A DNA stretch of 6,595 nt from Marinosulfonomonas sp. (GTDB lineage: Bacteria > Pseudomonadota > Alphaproteobacteria > Rhodobacterales > Rhodobacteraceae), in the NCBI GenBank assembly GCA_015494385.1, contig WGBJ01000313.1:1-6595 (forward strand), given 5' to 3'. A program made the translations under genes and the position numbers. The notes below the pieces were generated by a model that had not been told where the DNA came from, did not search any database, and saw only the letters and a program-made list of their open reading frames with translations. Below, piece by piece: positions 1-6,395 of the stretch. How positions within the stretch are numbered: the stretch's first letter is position 1; each line of letters opens with the position of its first letter.

Positions 1-146
1 GCAATATCGTCACGCGGGAAATAGATCACCGGTTTCATATCGCCTTCCAGCAGCTCCAGCGCATTCTTGCTTTCGCCCAGAATCGCGCCGCCTGCACGCA
101 CCACCCATTTGCCGTTGGCTTTATGAATCCTGATATGTTCCGACAT
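1..146 (-). CDS. DUF427 domain protein, N-terminal part (3' end beyond left edge)
   Basis: The minus strand from the ATG at 146-144 encodes 48 codons, beginning MSEHIRIHKANGKWVVRAGG and ending ...VIYFPRDDIA at the window edge. From memory, the pattern 'NGKWVVRAGGAILGES.NALEL' followed by 'PVIYFPRDDI' is typical of the amino end of short DUF427 proteins, which are small, soluble and of unknown biochemical function. The start is well fixed. An AGGGG ribosome-binding site lies at 155-159, eight bases upstream, and the in-frame TAG at 183-185 is reached before any other start codon. The gene follows the M50 peptidase in the same direction after 102 bases, so it may be co-transcribed or use the candidate promoter at 180-209. 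The carboxyl half cannot be seen, so completeness is unknown. Confidence 0.85.
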   Translation of the reverse strand, partial: MSEHIRIHKANGKWVVRAGGAILGESKNALELLEGDMKPVIYFPRDDI

Positions 147-179
147 GCGCTGCGCCCCTGTGATGTTGAGTGAGCACTG

Positions 180-209
180 ACACTAGCACATCTATTAGGC
201 GATTTGCAC
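180..209 (-). promoter_or_regulatory. Candidate promoter for the DUF427 gene
   Basis: Read on the minus strand, this stretch holds GTGCAA (209-204), an 18-base spacer and TAGTGT (185-180) preceded by TG, giving an extended -10 of the form TGCTAGTGT. It lies 34 bases upstream of the DUF427 start, inside the 102-base gap behind the M50 gene. The match to a vegetative sigma-factor promoter is only partial (the -35 is weak), so this is a suggestion from position and the extended -10. No convincing terminator for the M50 gene was seen in this gap. Confidence 0.28.
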
Positions 210-248
210 GTCCCAATCCTGCACAGCGGGTTTTTTTCTTGGGAGGGG

Positions 249-905
249 TTACGGTTTGCCGTTCATCATTCGCCAATGCAAGCCAATGGGAGGAAAGAAA
301 AACAGCAAAAACCCCAGTTTTGTATAGGCCAGATACATCGCCGGTAACCACAGAACCGAAATCACCAGCCCAATCCCGCCGGCAATCCGCATTGCCATGG
401 CTTGCGATGTGAAGCGCAAAAGGAACAGATGAAACAGTTTTCCCCCGTCCAGCGGCTGCACCGGAATCATGTTGAAAATCGCAAGGAACAGGTTGATCCA
501 GGCCAGCAGGTTCACCGCCCACATCAACAGCCCTTCCGGCATATAGGGCCAGATCAGCGAGGCCACCGCCCAGATGCTCAGGTTCACAATCGGCCCCATC
601 GCCACGATCAGTTCTTCCTGTCTGGCCGTGGCCGAGCGGGTCCGTTCGCAAAATCCGCCGCCGCCGTAAATCATGATCCGGCGCACTGGAATTCCCTGAA
701 CCAATGTGGCCCATGCGTGGCCCAATTCGTGCAGGTAGATCGAGCCGATGATCATTCCCAGAAAGATCGCGTTATAGAGCAATTGCGCGGGGCTGGTGCC
801 AAAGGACAGAAACAGCAAAACCAGCAGAAGGATGCTGGAGCCGATATGCACCGGCACCCCGAACAGGCCGCGAAACTGGAAGATGGTGTTACTGTTGCCG
901 AACAT
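249..905 (-). CDS. Site-2 protease family intramembrane zinc metallopeptidase (M50)
   Basis: A 218-residue, strongly hydrophobic protein with the M50 zinc motif HELGH at residues 59-63 (H59 and H63 as ligands, E60 catalytic). It also has the second family motif N-M-I-P-V-Q-P-L-D-G-G at 145-155, where D153 would be the third zinc ligand. Membrane segments are visible at about 22-40, 43-66 (carrying HELGH), 106-125, 127-147 (leading into the D motif) and 170-205. The glycine-rich IYGGGGFCE at 79-87 is a common feature of this subgroup. The family cleaves peptide bonds within or near the membrane; the substrate here is unknown. The protein has no CBS or PDZ domain, so it is a minimal core enzyme. 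The start is fixed by an in-frame TGA immediately before the ATG, though the ribosome-binding site (GGCGGG) is weak. It lies 33 bases after the aminopeptidase and probably shares its transcript. Confidence 0.9.
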   Translation of the reverse strand: MFGNSNTIFQFRGLFGVPVHIGSSILLLVLLFLSFGTSPAQLLYNAIFLGMIIGSIYLHELGHAWATLVQGIPVRRIMIYGGGGFCERTRSATARQEELIVAMGPIVNLSIWAVASLIWPYMPEGLLMWAVNLLAWINLFLAIFNMIPVQPLDGGKLFHLFLLRFTSQAMAMRIAGGIGLVISVLWLPAMYLAYTKLGFLLFFFPPIGLHWRMMNGKP

Positions 906-938
906 TCAAACCCGCCAAACCATTAAAAATCCGTTTCG

Positions 939-2711
939 TTATAAGGGCGCACAGGCGCGGGTCAACCAGTCGCGGGTTTCCCCTTTGACCAGAGGCGACA
1001 GCATTTCGAAGGTTTGTGCGTGATAGGTATTCAGCCAGTCCCGCTCGCCTTTGCTTAACATCTCTGCCTTGATCAGCCGCTTGTCGATCGGCACATAGGT
1101 CAGGGTTTCAAACGCCATCATCTCGCGGTCATCCGCGCCTTGCAGGGCAGGGGCCGGTTGCACCACGATCAGGTTTTCAATGCGGATGCCAAAGGCCCCC
1201 TCGCGGTAATAGCCCGGCTCGTTCGACAGGATCATACCCGCCTTAAGCGGCACATCCGAAACCCTGGAAATCCGTTGCGGCCCCTCATGCACAGACAGAT
1301 AGGTGCCCACCCCGTGACCCGTGCCGTGGTTGTAATCCTGCCCCGCCAGCCATAGCGGATAGCGCGCCAGCGCATCCAGATCGCGCCCTGCCAGCCCCTT
1401 TGGGAACCGCGCACGGGACAGGGCAATCATGCCTTGTAACACACGGGTAAAGCACGTCTTTTCCTCGTCCCCCACATCGCCAACGGCTATGGTGCGGGTG
1501 ATGTCGGTGGTGCCGTCCAGATACTGCCCGCCGCTGTCAACCAGCAACAATTCGCCTTTGCGGATTTCGCGGTTGGTTTCTTTTGTAACGCGGTAATGGA
1601 TGATCGCGCCGTTCGGCCCCGCGCCGCAGATGGTTTCAAAGCTGATATCACGCAGAGCATTGGTATCGCGCCGGAAGGTTTCCAGTTTTGTGACCACATC
1701 GATTTCGGTCAAACCGCCCTTGGGGGCCGTATCATCCAGCCAGGCCAGAAAATTCACCATCGCCACCCCGTCACGCAAATGCGCCGCGCGGGTGCCAGCA
1801 ATTTCGGCGGCGTTTTTGCGGGCTTTGGGCAGGATGCAGGGATCGGCTTTGGCCTGCACCTCGATGCCCGCGCCCTGTAATATATCACTTGCCGCGACCG
1901 GAGCCGTATCGGGATCAATCCGCACCACGCCTTGCAACGCTTTAAGCGCCGGTTCAAACGCCTCCCATGGCTGCACATCCAGCGCCAGCCCCTCGGCCTT
2001 GGCGGGATCGGTGAACAGATCAACCCGCCCATCCGTGTACAGAATGGCAAATGCCTGCACCACGGGGTTGCGCTCGATGTCGCTGCCGCGAATGTTCAGC
2101 AGCCAGCAAATGCTGTCGGGCAGGGTCAGAACGGCAGCATCCGCACCGCCATCTTTTATGTTGGCGGCAATGCGTTTGCGCTTGTCCTCGGCTGTTTCCC
2201 CTGCAAATTCAACCGGATACTCCATGATCTTGCCGCTGGAGCGTGGCGGGCGATCCGCCCATATCCGGTCCACCAGATTGTCCACGGCCACCAGTTCCAC
2301 GCCACAACCGGCCAGCTTGTCCATCTCGCCCTTTGTATGCAGCCACGGATCAAAGCCAACCTTGCCACCATCGGGTAACGCCTGCCTTAGCCAATCCGCC
2401 AGCGTTGTTTCCGGCCAGTCCACCGGCGTGAAATGTGCCAGATCGACCTGCGATTTTACCTGCGTGCGATAGCGCCCGTCCACGAACACGCCCGCCCGGT
2501 CCATCAATGTGGCACAAAACCCGGCCGAGCCGGTGAACCCCGTCAACCACGCCAACCGCGCATCACAGGGGGCGACATATTCACCCTGATGCGCATCCGC
2601 ACGCGGCACAAGAAAGCCATCCAGCCCTTCGCGCGCGATTTCCTCGCGCAACAGCGCCAGCCGCTGCGGTCCCTTTTCGGGCGTCGATGTCACCTCGAAA
2701 CTCTGGAACAT
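939..2711 (-). CDS. Xaa-Pro aminopeptidase, M24B family, three-domain type (pepP-like)
   Basis: A 590-residue cytosolic enzyme (no signal peptide) that would remove an N-terminal residue preceding proline. The dinuclear metal site is complete: D392 (LLLVDSGG), D403 (GTTDITRT), H466 (HGTGHGVG), E498 (SNEPGYY) and E512 (IRIENL). H372 (IIHYR) and H462 are likely substrate-binding residues. Two N-terminal creatinase-like domains occupy roughly 15-155 and 160-300, the M24 catalytic fold about 305-520, and a C-terminal extension 525-590. This length and layout match the long eukaryotic-XPNPEP1-like class rather than the roughly 440-residue Escherichia coli PepP. The start ATG follows an in-frame TGA at 2717-2715, with a purine-rich AAGAAGGGG just upstream. 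The gene begins 44 bases after cobT and is followed by the M50 gene after 33 bases. The role is probably general peptide turnover; nothing ties it to cobalamin. Confidence 0.95.
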   Translation of the reverse strand: MFQSFEVTSTPEKGPQRLALLREEIAREGLDGFLVPRADAHQGEYVAPCDARLAWLTGFTGSAGFCATLMDRAGVFVDGRYRTQVKSQVDLAHFTPVDWPETTLADWLRQALPDGGKVGFDPWLHTKGEMDKLAGCGVELVAVDNLVDRIWADRPPRSSGKIMEYPVEFAGETAEDKRKRIAANIKDGGADAAVLTLPDSICWLLNIRGSDIERNPVVQAFAILYTDGRVDLFTDPAKAEGLALDVQPWEAFEPALKALQGVVRIDPDTAPVAASDILQGAGIEVQAKADPCILPKARKNAAEIAGTRAAHLRDGVAMVNFLAWLDDTAPKGGLTEIDVVTKLETFRRDTNALRDISFETICGAGPNGAIIHYRVTKETNREIRKGELLLVDSGGQYLDGTTDITRTIAVGDVGDEEKTCFTRVLQGMIALSRARFPKGLAGRDLDALARYPLWLAGQDYNHGTGHGVGTYLSVHEGPQRISRVSDVPLKAGMILSNEPGYYREGAFGIRIENLIVVQPAPALQGADDREMMAFETLTYVPIDKRLIKAEMLSKGERDWLNTYHAQTFEMLSPLVKGETRDWLTRACAPL

Positions 2712-2717
2712 CCCTCA

Positions 2718-2741
2718 CCCCTTCTTCTTGCCAAAAATACC
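2718..2741 (-). repeat. Short intergenic motif before the aminopeptidase (possible Rhodobacterales recurrent word)
   Basis: In the 44-base gap between cobT and the aminopeptidase, the minus strand carries GGTATTTTTGGC followed directly by AAGAAGAAGGGG. The purine-rich half supplies the ribosome-binding site of the aminopeptidase. From memory, very similar words (TATTTTTGGCAAGA.GAAG) recur in short gaps between genes of Rhodobacterales, often near start or stop codons. Only one copy is present here, so recurrence cannot be shown from this window. Confidence 0.35.
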
Positions 2742-2755
2742 TGCCGCGCGCAGCG

Positions 2756-4630
2756 CTATGACGCGCGCTTGATCCCCATCACCCGCGCCCGCGCGCGTGG
2801 GTCGCTGTCAAACAAGGACGCCAGTTGTTCGGTCATCGCACCGGCCAGTTGTTCCACATCAGTGATCGTCACCGCGCGGTCGTAATAGCGGGTCACGTCA
2901 TGGCCGATGCCGATTGCCAACAGTTCCACCAGCTTTTTCTTCTCGACCATCTCGATCACGTCGCGCAGGTGTTTTTCCAGATAATTCGCGGGGTTAACCG
3001 ACAGGGTTGAATCATCCACCGGTGCGCCATCGGAAATCACCATCAGGATTTTACGCGCCTCGGGGCGGCCCACCATGCGCCGGTGCGCCCATTCCAGCGC
3101 CTCGCCGTCGATGTTTTCTTTCAGCAGGCCTTCTTTCATCATCAGCCCCAGATTGGGCCGCACGCGGCGCCACGGGGCATCCGCCGCCTTGTAAATAATA
3201 TGGCGCAGATCGTTCAGACGGCCGGGCACCTGTTCGCGCCCCGCGTTCAGCCATTTTTCACGGCTTTGCCCGCCTTTCCACGCCCGGGTGGTAAAGCCCA
3301 GAATTTCCACCTTGACCTGACAGCGTTCCAGTGTGCGGGCCAGAACATCGGCGCAGATCGCGGCGATCGAGATCGGACGGCCCCGCATGGAACCGGAATT
3401 GTCGATCAGAAGGGTGACCACGGTATCGCGAAATTCGGTGTCTTTTTCGATCTTGAAGGACAGCGGCGTGGTCGGGTTCGCCACCACCCGCGCCAGACGG
3501 CCTGCGTCCAGAATACCCTCTTCCAGATCAAACTCCCACGCGCGGTTCTGTTGCGCCTGCAAGCGGCGCTGCAATTTGTTGGCAAGGCGTGAAACGGCGC
3601 CCTTTAGCGGTTCTAGTTGCTGGTCCAGATAGGCCCGCAGGCGTTCCAGCTCGGCCGGTTCGGCCAGATCTTCGGCGCGAATTTCCTCGTCGAAATCGGT
3701 GCAGTAAACCTTGTAGTCCGGATCGGCCTCGGACACGGGGGCAGGGGGCGGCGGGTCCATCGGGGCCTCGCCCTCGGGCAGTTCGGCCTCGTCGCCTTGC
3801 TCCATATCGGCCATGTCGTCCATCGTGACGCTGGCCTGGGACTGGTCCTGCTGTTCGTCCTGCGACTGCTCGGGCGAGGCTTCGGCCTCTTCCTGCTCGT
3901 CATCCTGTCCCTGGCTGTCGGGGTTGTCGTCCTGCTCGTCGCTTTCCTCGGACTGCTCGTCGCTGTCGTCATCCTCGGCGTCGGGATCATCGCCCAACTG
4001 GTCGCCATAGCCCAGATCGGCGATCACCTGACGGGTGAAACGGGCGAAATCGGCCTGATCGGCCAGCATATCCTGCAAGTTGTCCAGCGTGCCGCTGGCC
4101 TTGTCCTCGAAAAAACCTTTCCACAGATCCAGCACGTTTTGCGCATCCGCCGGCAGATCGCGCCCCGTTGCCAGCTGGCGCACCAGATAACCGGCGGCTT
4201 CGCTTAACGGCGCATCTGCCTGATCGGTGATCTCGCCATAGCCGCGCCGCATCGCCTCGTCCGCGATTTTGGCGTCGATGTTGCCCAAAGTGCCGGGCAT
4301 GTCGCGCGCGCCTACGGCCTCGCAACGGGCGTTTTCCATTGCTTCATAGATGCCGCGGGCCAACTCGCCTTGAGGGGCATAGCGGGCGTGGGTGGCGATG
4401 TCGTGGTGCTTGTGGCGCAGGGCCAGAGCATCCGCCGTGCCACGGGCCAGCAGCACCTCGTCATGGGTCATCCGGCGGGTTACTTGCGGCAGGCGCACGG
4501 TGTCTTGCGTCGCCCCCGGAGGGTCCACGGTGAAGGAAACCGACAGCTCTGGGTCGTCGGCCATCACTTTGGTGGCCTCGGTTAGCGCCTTTTTGAACGG
4601 GTCGGCGGGATTGTCGGTTGGTTTGCTCAT
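2756..4630 (-). CDS. cobT: Cobaltochelatase subunit CobT
   Basis: A 624-residue protein with the CobT layout. The N-terminal CobT domain covers about 5-210 (including LRHKHHD at 71-77). A very acidic, Gln/Ser-rich linker follows at about 213-302, with a CobT-specific region at 305-390 ([31 protein letters not shown]). A von Willebrand A domain covers about 400-610. The metal-ion-dependent adhesion site is intact: D410-N-S412-G-S414 in [11 protein letters not shown], with a later ISDGAP motif at 532-537. With CobS it forms the ATPase/chaperone part of aerobic cobaltochelatase, which together with CobN puts cobalt into hydrogenobyrinic acid a,c-diamide. The start is supported by GGAAAG at 4644-4639, eight bases upstream, and by an in-frame TGA at 4660-4658. 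The gene follows cobS after 100 bases that contain a long palindrome. cobN and other cob genes are not in this window. Confidence 0.97.
   Translation of the reverse strand: MSKPTDNPADPFKKALTEATKVMADDPELSVSFTVDPPGATQDTVRLPQVTRRMTHDEVLLARGTADALALRHKHHDIATHARYAPQGELARGIYEAMENARCEAVGARDMPGTLGNIDAKIADEAMRRGYGEITDQADAPLSEAAGYLVRQLATGRDLPADAQNVLDLWKGFFEDKASGTLDNLQDMLADQADFARFTRQVIADLGYGDQLGDDPDAEDDDSDEQSEESDEQDDNPDSQGQDDEQEEAEASPEQSQDEQQDQSQASVTMDDMADMEQGDEAELPEGEAPMDPPPPAPVSEADPDYKVYCTDFDEEIRAEDLAEPAELERLRAYLDQQLEPLKGAVSRLANKLQRRLQAQQNRAWEFDLEEGILDAGRLARVVANPTTPLSFKIEKDTEFRDTVVTLLIDNSGSMRGRPISIAAICADVLARTLERCQVKVEILGFTTRAWKGGQSREKWLNAGREQVPGRLNDLRHIIYKAADAPWRRVRPNLGLMMKEGLLKENIDGEALEWAHRRMVGRPEARKILMVISDGAPVDDSTLSVNPANYLEKHLRDVIEMVEKKKLVELLAIGIGHDVTRYYDRAVTITDVEQLAGAMTEQLASLFDSDPRARARVMGIKRAS
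3725..3994. repeat. Low-complexity tract encoding the CobT acidic linker
   Basis: These 270 bases encode CobT residues about 213-302, dominated by Asp, Glu, Gln and Ser and ending in a Pro-rich stretch. On the plus strand CTGCTCGTC occurs three times (3893-3901, 3932-3940, 3953-3961), all in the same codon frame and encoding DEQ. Such a tract is prone to length change by slippage. It also produces a long, artificially hydrophobic open frame on the opposite strand that should not be called a gene. An acidic linker is normal for CobT; its exact length and sequence vary between species. Confidence 0.7.
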
Positions 4631-4651
4631 TTGCCCATCTTTCCGGCCGGG

Positions 4652-4719
4652 CGCTCGTCAGCCCTTGCGGGCATCCTCGCCGCAATCAGCGAAGAATGCC
4701 CGCAAGGGCTTGATGAGCG
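4652..4719. repeat. Long near-perfect palindrome (hairpin) between cobS and cobT
   Basis: GCCCTTGCGGGCAT at 4661-4674 is the exact reverse complement of ATGCCCGCAAGGGC at 4696-4709. Outside this 14-base-pair core, TCA (4658-4660) pairs with TGA (4711-4713) around a bulged T at 4710. CGCTC (4652-4656) then pairs with GAGCG (4715-4719) after one mismatch. Inside the core, TCGC (4677-4680) can pair with GCGA (4689-4692), leaving the apical loop CGCAATCA. The element starts 11 bases after the cobS stop codon and ends 7 bases before the cobT ribosome-binding site. No T-tract follows on either strand, so it does not look like an intrinsic terminator. It could be a REP-like dispersed palindrome, an RNA-stability or processing hairpin that sets the CobS:CobT ratio, or a transposon remnant. 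Confidence 0.85.
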
Positions 4720-4730
4720 TTTGGTCAACA

Positions 4731-5702
4731 TCACCCCAAACTCACGCTTGCCGCGCTTTCCGGCAGTTCCTCGTCAAAGCAACGCTGATAGAATTCCGCG
4801 ACGGTCTGGCGCTCCAATTCGTCGCATTTGTTCAGGAACGACAGGCGGAAGGCATAGCCGACGTTGCGGAAAATTGTGGCGTTCTGGGCCCAGTTGATCA
4901 CGGTGCGGGGCGACATAACTGTGGACAGATCGCCGTTCATAAACGCGGTGCGGGTCAGGTCGGCGACCGTTACCATCTGGCTGATCTGCTTGCGGCCCGC
5001 ATCCGTGTTGTAGATCGGGTTTTTCGACAGCACGATCGCGCTTTCGGCGTCATGGGACAGGTAGTTCAGCGTGGCGACCATCGACCAGCGGTCCATCTGG
5101 GCCTGATTGATCTGTTGGGTGCCGTGATAAAGGCCGGTGGTATCACCCAGCCCGACGGTGTTCGAGGTGGCAAACAGGCGGAAGGACGGGTGCGGTGTGA
5201 TCACCTCGTTCTGGTCCATCAGGGTCAGTTTGCCGTCATGTTCCAGCACGCGCTGGATCACGAACATCACGTCGGCGCGCCCCGCGTCATATTCGTCAAA
5301 CACGATGGCGGTGTTGGTGCGCAGGGCGGCGGGCAGGATGCCCTCTTGAAATTCGGTGACCTGCATGCCGTCGCGCAGTTTGATCGCGTCCTTGCCGATC
5401 AGGTCGATCCGGCTGATGTGGCTGTCCAGATTGACGCGCACACAGGGCCAGTTCAGGCGGGCGGCGACCTGTTCAATGTGGGTCGATTTGCCGGTGCCGT
5501 GATAGCCCTGAATGATCACGCGGCGGTTGTGGGAAAATCCGGCAAGGATGGCCAGCGTGGTTTCGGGATCGAACTTATAGGTCGGGTCGATTTCGGGCAC
5601 GCGGTCGGTGCGTTCCTCGAATTTCTTGACGGGCATGTCGGTGTCCACGCCAAAGACCTCGCGGACTGAAATTTCTTCGGTGGGTTTTGTGGTGCTGTCC
5701 AT
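4731..5702 (-). CDS. cobS: Cobaltochelatase subunit CobS (AAA+ ATPase)
   Basis: A 323-residue MoxR-like AAA+ protein of normal CobS length. Residues 12-28 ([17 protein letters not shown]) are the CobS N-terminal signature. The Walker A motif GYHGTGKST is at 66-74 (K72), Walker B IVFDEYD at 133-139 (D136, E137), sensor 1 ATSN at 178-181 and the DRW arginine region at 204-206. CobS hydrolyses ATP within a ring complex with CobT and, with CobN, drives cobalt insertion in aerobic cobalamin synthesis; it acts in the cytoplasm. The start is fixed by an in-frame TAA at 5723-5721 with no intervening start codon; the upstream AAGAAG is a weak, distant ribosome-binding site. It is the first gene of the leftward block and faces a divergent gene, so its promoter should lie in 5703-5876. 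No J-domain gene lies directly upstream. Confidence 0.97.
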   Translation of the reverse strand: MDSTTKPTEEISVREVFGVDTDMPVKKFEERTDRVPEIDPTYKFDPETTLAILAGFSHNRRVIIQGYHGTGKSTHIEQVAARLNWPCVRVNLDSHISRIDLIGKDAIKLRDGMQVTEFQEGILPAALRTNTAIVFDEYDAGRADVMFVIQRVLEHDGKLTLMDQNEVITPHPSFRLFATSNTVGLGDTTGLYHGTQQINQAQMDRWSMVATLNYLSHDAESAIVLSKNPIYNTDAGRKQISQMVTVADLTRTAFMNGDLSTVMSPRTVINWAQNATIFRNVGYAFRLSFLNKCDELERQTVAEFYQRCFDEELPESAASVSLG

Positions 5703-5876
5703 GATATCGGTCCGCTTCTTTTACGTTTTCAGTGCTTACAATGGTTGGTGCAACAATTTTACCGCCTGTGCAAGAGAGGGGCAGGGAGGTTTTGCACATT
5801 CGCTGCTTATCTTCTGCGCAAAAATTGTTTAAATCTGCCCTATTGAGTGAACAGGGTAACAATAAGGAGCGTCAAC
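5703..5876. promoter_or_regulatory. Divergent intergenic region with clustered GTGCAA/TTGCAC words
   Basis: This 174-base, visibly AT-richer region separates cobS (leftward) from the membrane-protein gene (rightward) and should hold promoters for both. GTGCAA occurs at 5748-5753 and 5768-5773, exactly 20 bases apart, and its reverse complement TTGCAC at 5792-5797. An inverted pair AACAATTTT (5752-5760) and AAAATTGTT (5821-5829) spans the cluster. These could be regulator-binding sites, but I cannot name a regulator. I found no convincing -35/-10 pair for either gene. The best for the rightward gene is TTATCT (5807-5812) with TTAAAT (5829-5834), spaced 16 bases, which is weak. I see no riboswitch; in particular no clear B12-box was recognised. 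Confidence 0.4.
5864..5869 (+). promoter_or_regulatory. Ribosome-binding site deciding the start of the membrane-protein gene
   Basis: AAGGAG sits seven bases before the ATG at 5877. The same frame also opens with a GTG at 5847, but that codon has no comparable site upstream, and the ten extra residues (MNRVTIRSVN) would be encoded by the ribosome-binding region itself. The ATG at 5877 is therefore chosen. Confidence 0.85.
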
Positions 5877-6332
5877 ATGCCCCAAAGAAAAACACGTATA
5901 ATTGCGTCAGGGCTGGTGATTGGTTTGTCCGGGCTGTTGATGATATCCATCTTTATCATATCGACCTGTGGCCGGTCGATTGGCAGCTGTTTCGCAAGCG
6001 GAGACGAGATAATTTTGCCCGCCATGATCGGGGCGGGTTTGGCCGGAATGATGTTTTACGCCTTGTTTGGTGGAACCGGCCAACGCGGCTGGGTGCTGGC
6101 AACGGTGGGTGCAATTATGGCGACGGTTATTGGGGCGATGCTGGCGATATTGGTGTTGGGCCTTTGGAGCGGAGAGAACATTCTGAACGATGCAAGCGTG
6201 GTTCTGGTTGGTCCATGGTTCATTCTCGTGATGTTTGACCAGTTCCCCCTGACGATATTCCTGTGGATCGGCATTATGATCGCGGCGCATCTGGTTTTGC
6301 GGTGGTATTTCAATCATGACACAGAACTGTGA
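5877..6332 (+). CDS. Small multi-pass membrane protein of unknown function
   Basis: A 151-residue hydrophobic protein that I do not recognise. Predicted membrane segments by eye are about 8-29, 44-64, 71-96, 107-120 and 123-144, so four or five passes. The amino end is basic (MPQRKTR), and the positive-inside rule suggests it is cytoplasmic. A short loop between the first two segments carries two cysteines, C31 and C38 (STCGRSIGSCFASGDE); if that loop is periplasmic they could form a disulfide. The third segment is Gly/Ala-rich (VGAIMATVIGAMLAI). The carboxyl end RWYFNHDTEL is polar. No catalytic or metal-binding motif is visible. The coding assignment rests on the strong ribosome-binding site, an uninterrupted membrane-protein pattern and the clean TGA stop at 6330-6332. 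The exported MsrB gene follows after 63 bases, so the two may be co-transcribed and both serve the envelope, but this is inference from position. Confidence 0.8.
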   Translation: MPQRKTRIIASGLVIGLSGLLMISIFIISTCGRSIGSCFASGDEIILPAMIGAGLAGMMFYALFGGTGQRGWVLATVGAIMATVIGAMLAILVLGLWSGENILNDASVVLVGPWFILVMFDQFPLTIFLWIGIMIAAHLVLRWYFNHDTEL

Positions 6333-6343
6333 AACCATGTGTT

Positions 6344-6371
6344 TTGCCTTTGACAGCAGGGAACATGTTAT
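6344..6371 (+). promoter_or_regulatory. Weak candidate promoter upstream of msrB
   Basis: In the 63-base gap before msrB, TTGCCT (6344-6349) and TGTTAT (6366-6371) are spaced 16 bases apart, each matching four of six consensus positions. A perfect 8-base palindrome, AACATGTT (6362-6369), overlaps the putative -10. A better -35 word, TTGACA at 6350-6355, has no -10 at a usable distance. msrB may instead be read from the upstream gene. Confidence 0.2.
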
Positions 6372-6395
6372 CAGGGCCTCAAAAGGAGTGACGAT

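Noticed and set aside
218..237. Small hairpin CCTGC-ACA-GCGGG followed by seven T on the plus strand, resembling an intrinsic terminator
   Set aside because: The T-tract orientation would terminate plus-strand transcription, but no plus-strand gene lies upstream. For the minus-strand M50 gene the T-tract is on the wrong side. The stem is only five pairs with a wobble.
211..244. TCCCAA...TTGGGA inverted repeat downstream of the M50 gene
   Set aside because: It has only six base pairs with a 22-base loop, which is too weak to be called a structure.
1600..2472. 290-codon plus-strand open frame opposite the aminopeptidase
   Set aside because: It is a composition-driven shadow of a gene with complete catalytic residues. 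It is Ser/Ala/Pro-rich with no motif.
3617..4207. Long plus-strand open frame encoding a very hydrophobic Leu/Val-rich sequence
   Set aside because: It lies opposite the cobT acidic linker. Asp/Glu codons read on the opposite strand give Leu/Val/Ile, so the apparent membrane protein is an artefact of the low-complexity tract.
4392..5669. 425-codon plus-strand open frame opposite cobS and the start of cobT
   Set aside because: It overlaps two certain genes on the other strand, spans the intergenic palindrome, has no family resemblance and is typical of antisense open frames in GC-rich DNA.
5847..5876. Upstream GTG start extending the membrane protein by ten residues
   Set aside because: The strong AAGGAG at 5864-5869 is ideally spaced for the ATG at 5877 and would be inside the coding region if the GTG were used.
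5703..5876. Possible cobalamin riboswitch upstream of cobS
   Set aside because: I looked for a B12-box and the multi-stem layout, but the leader is short and no recognisable B12-box was seen.
6350..6355. Perfect TTGACA word before msrB
   Set aside because: No acceptable -10 sequence is found 15 to 19 bases downstream, so it is probably coincidental.
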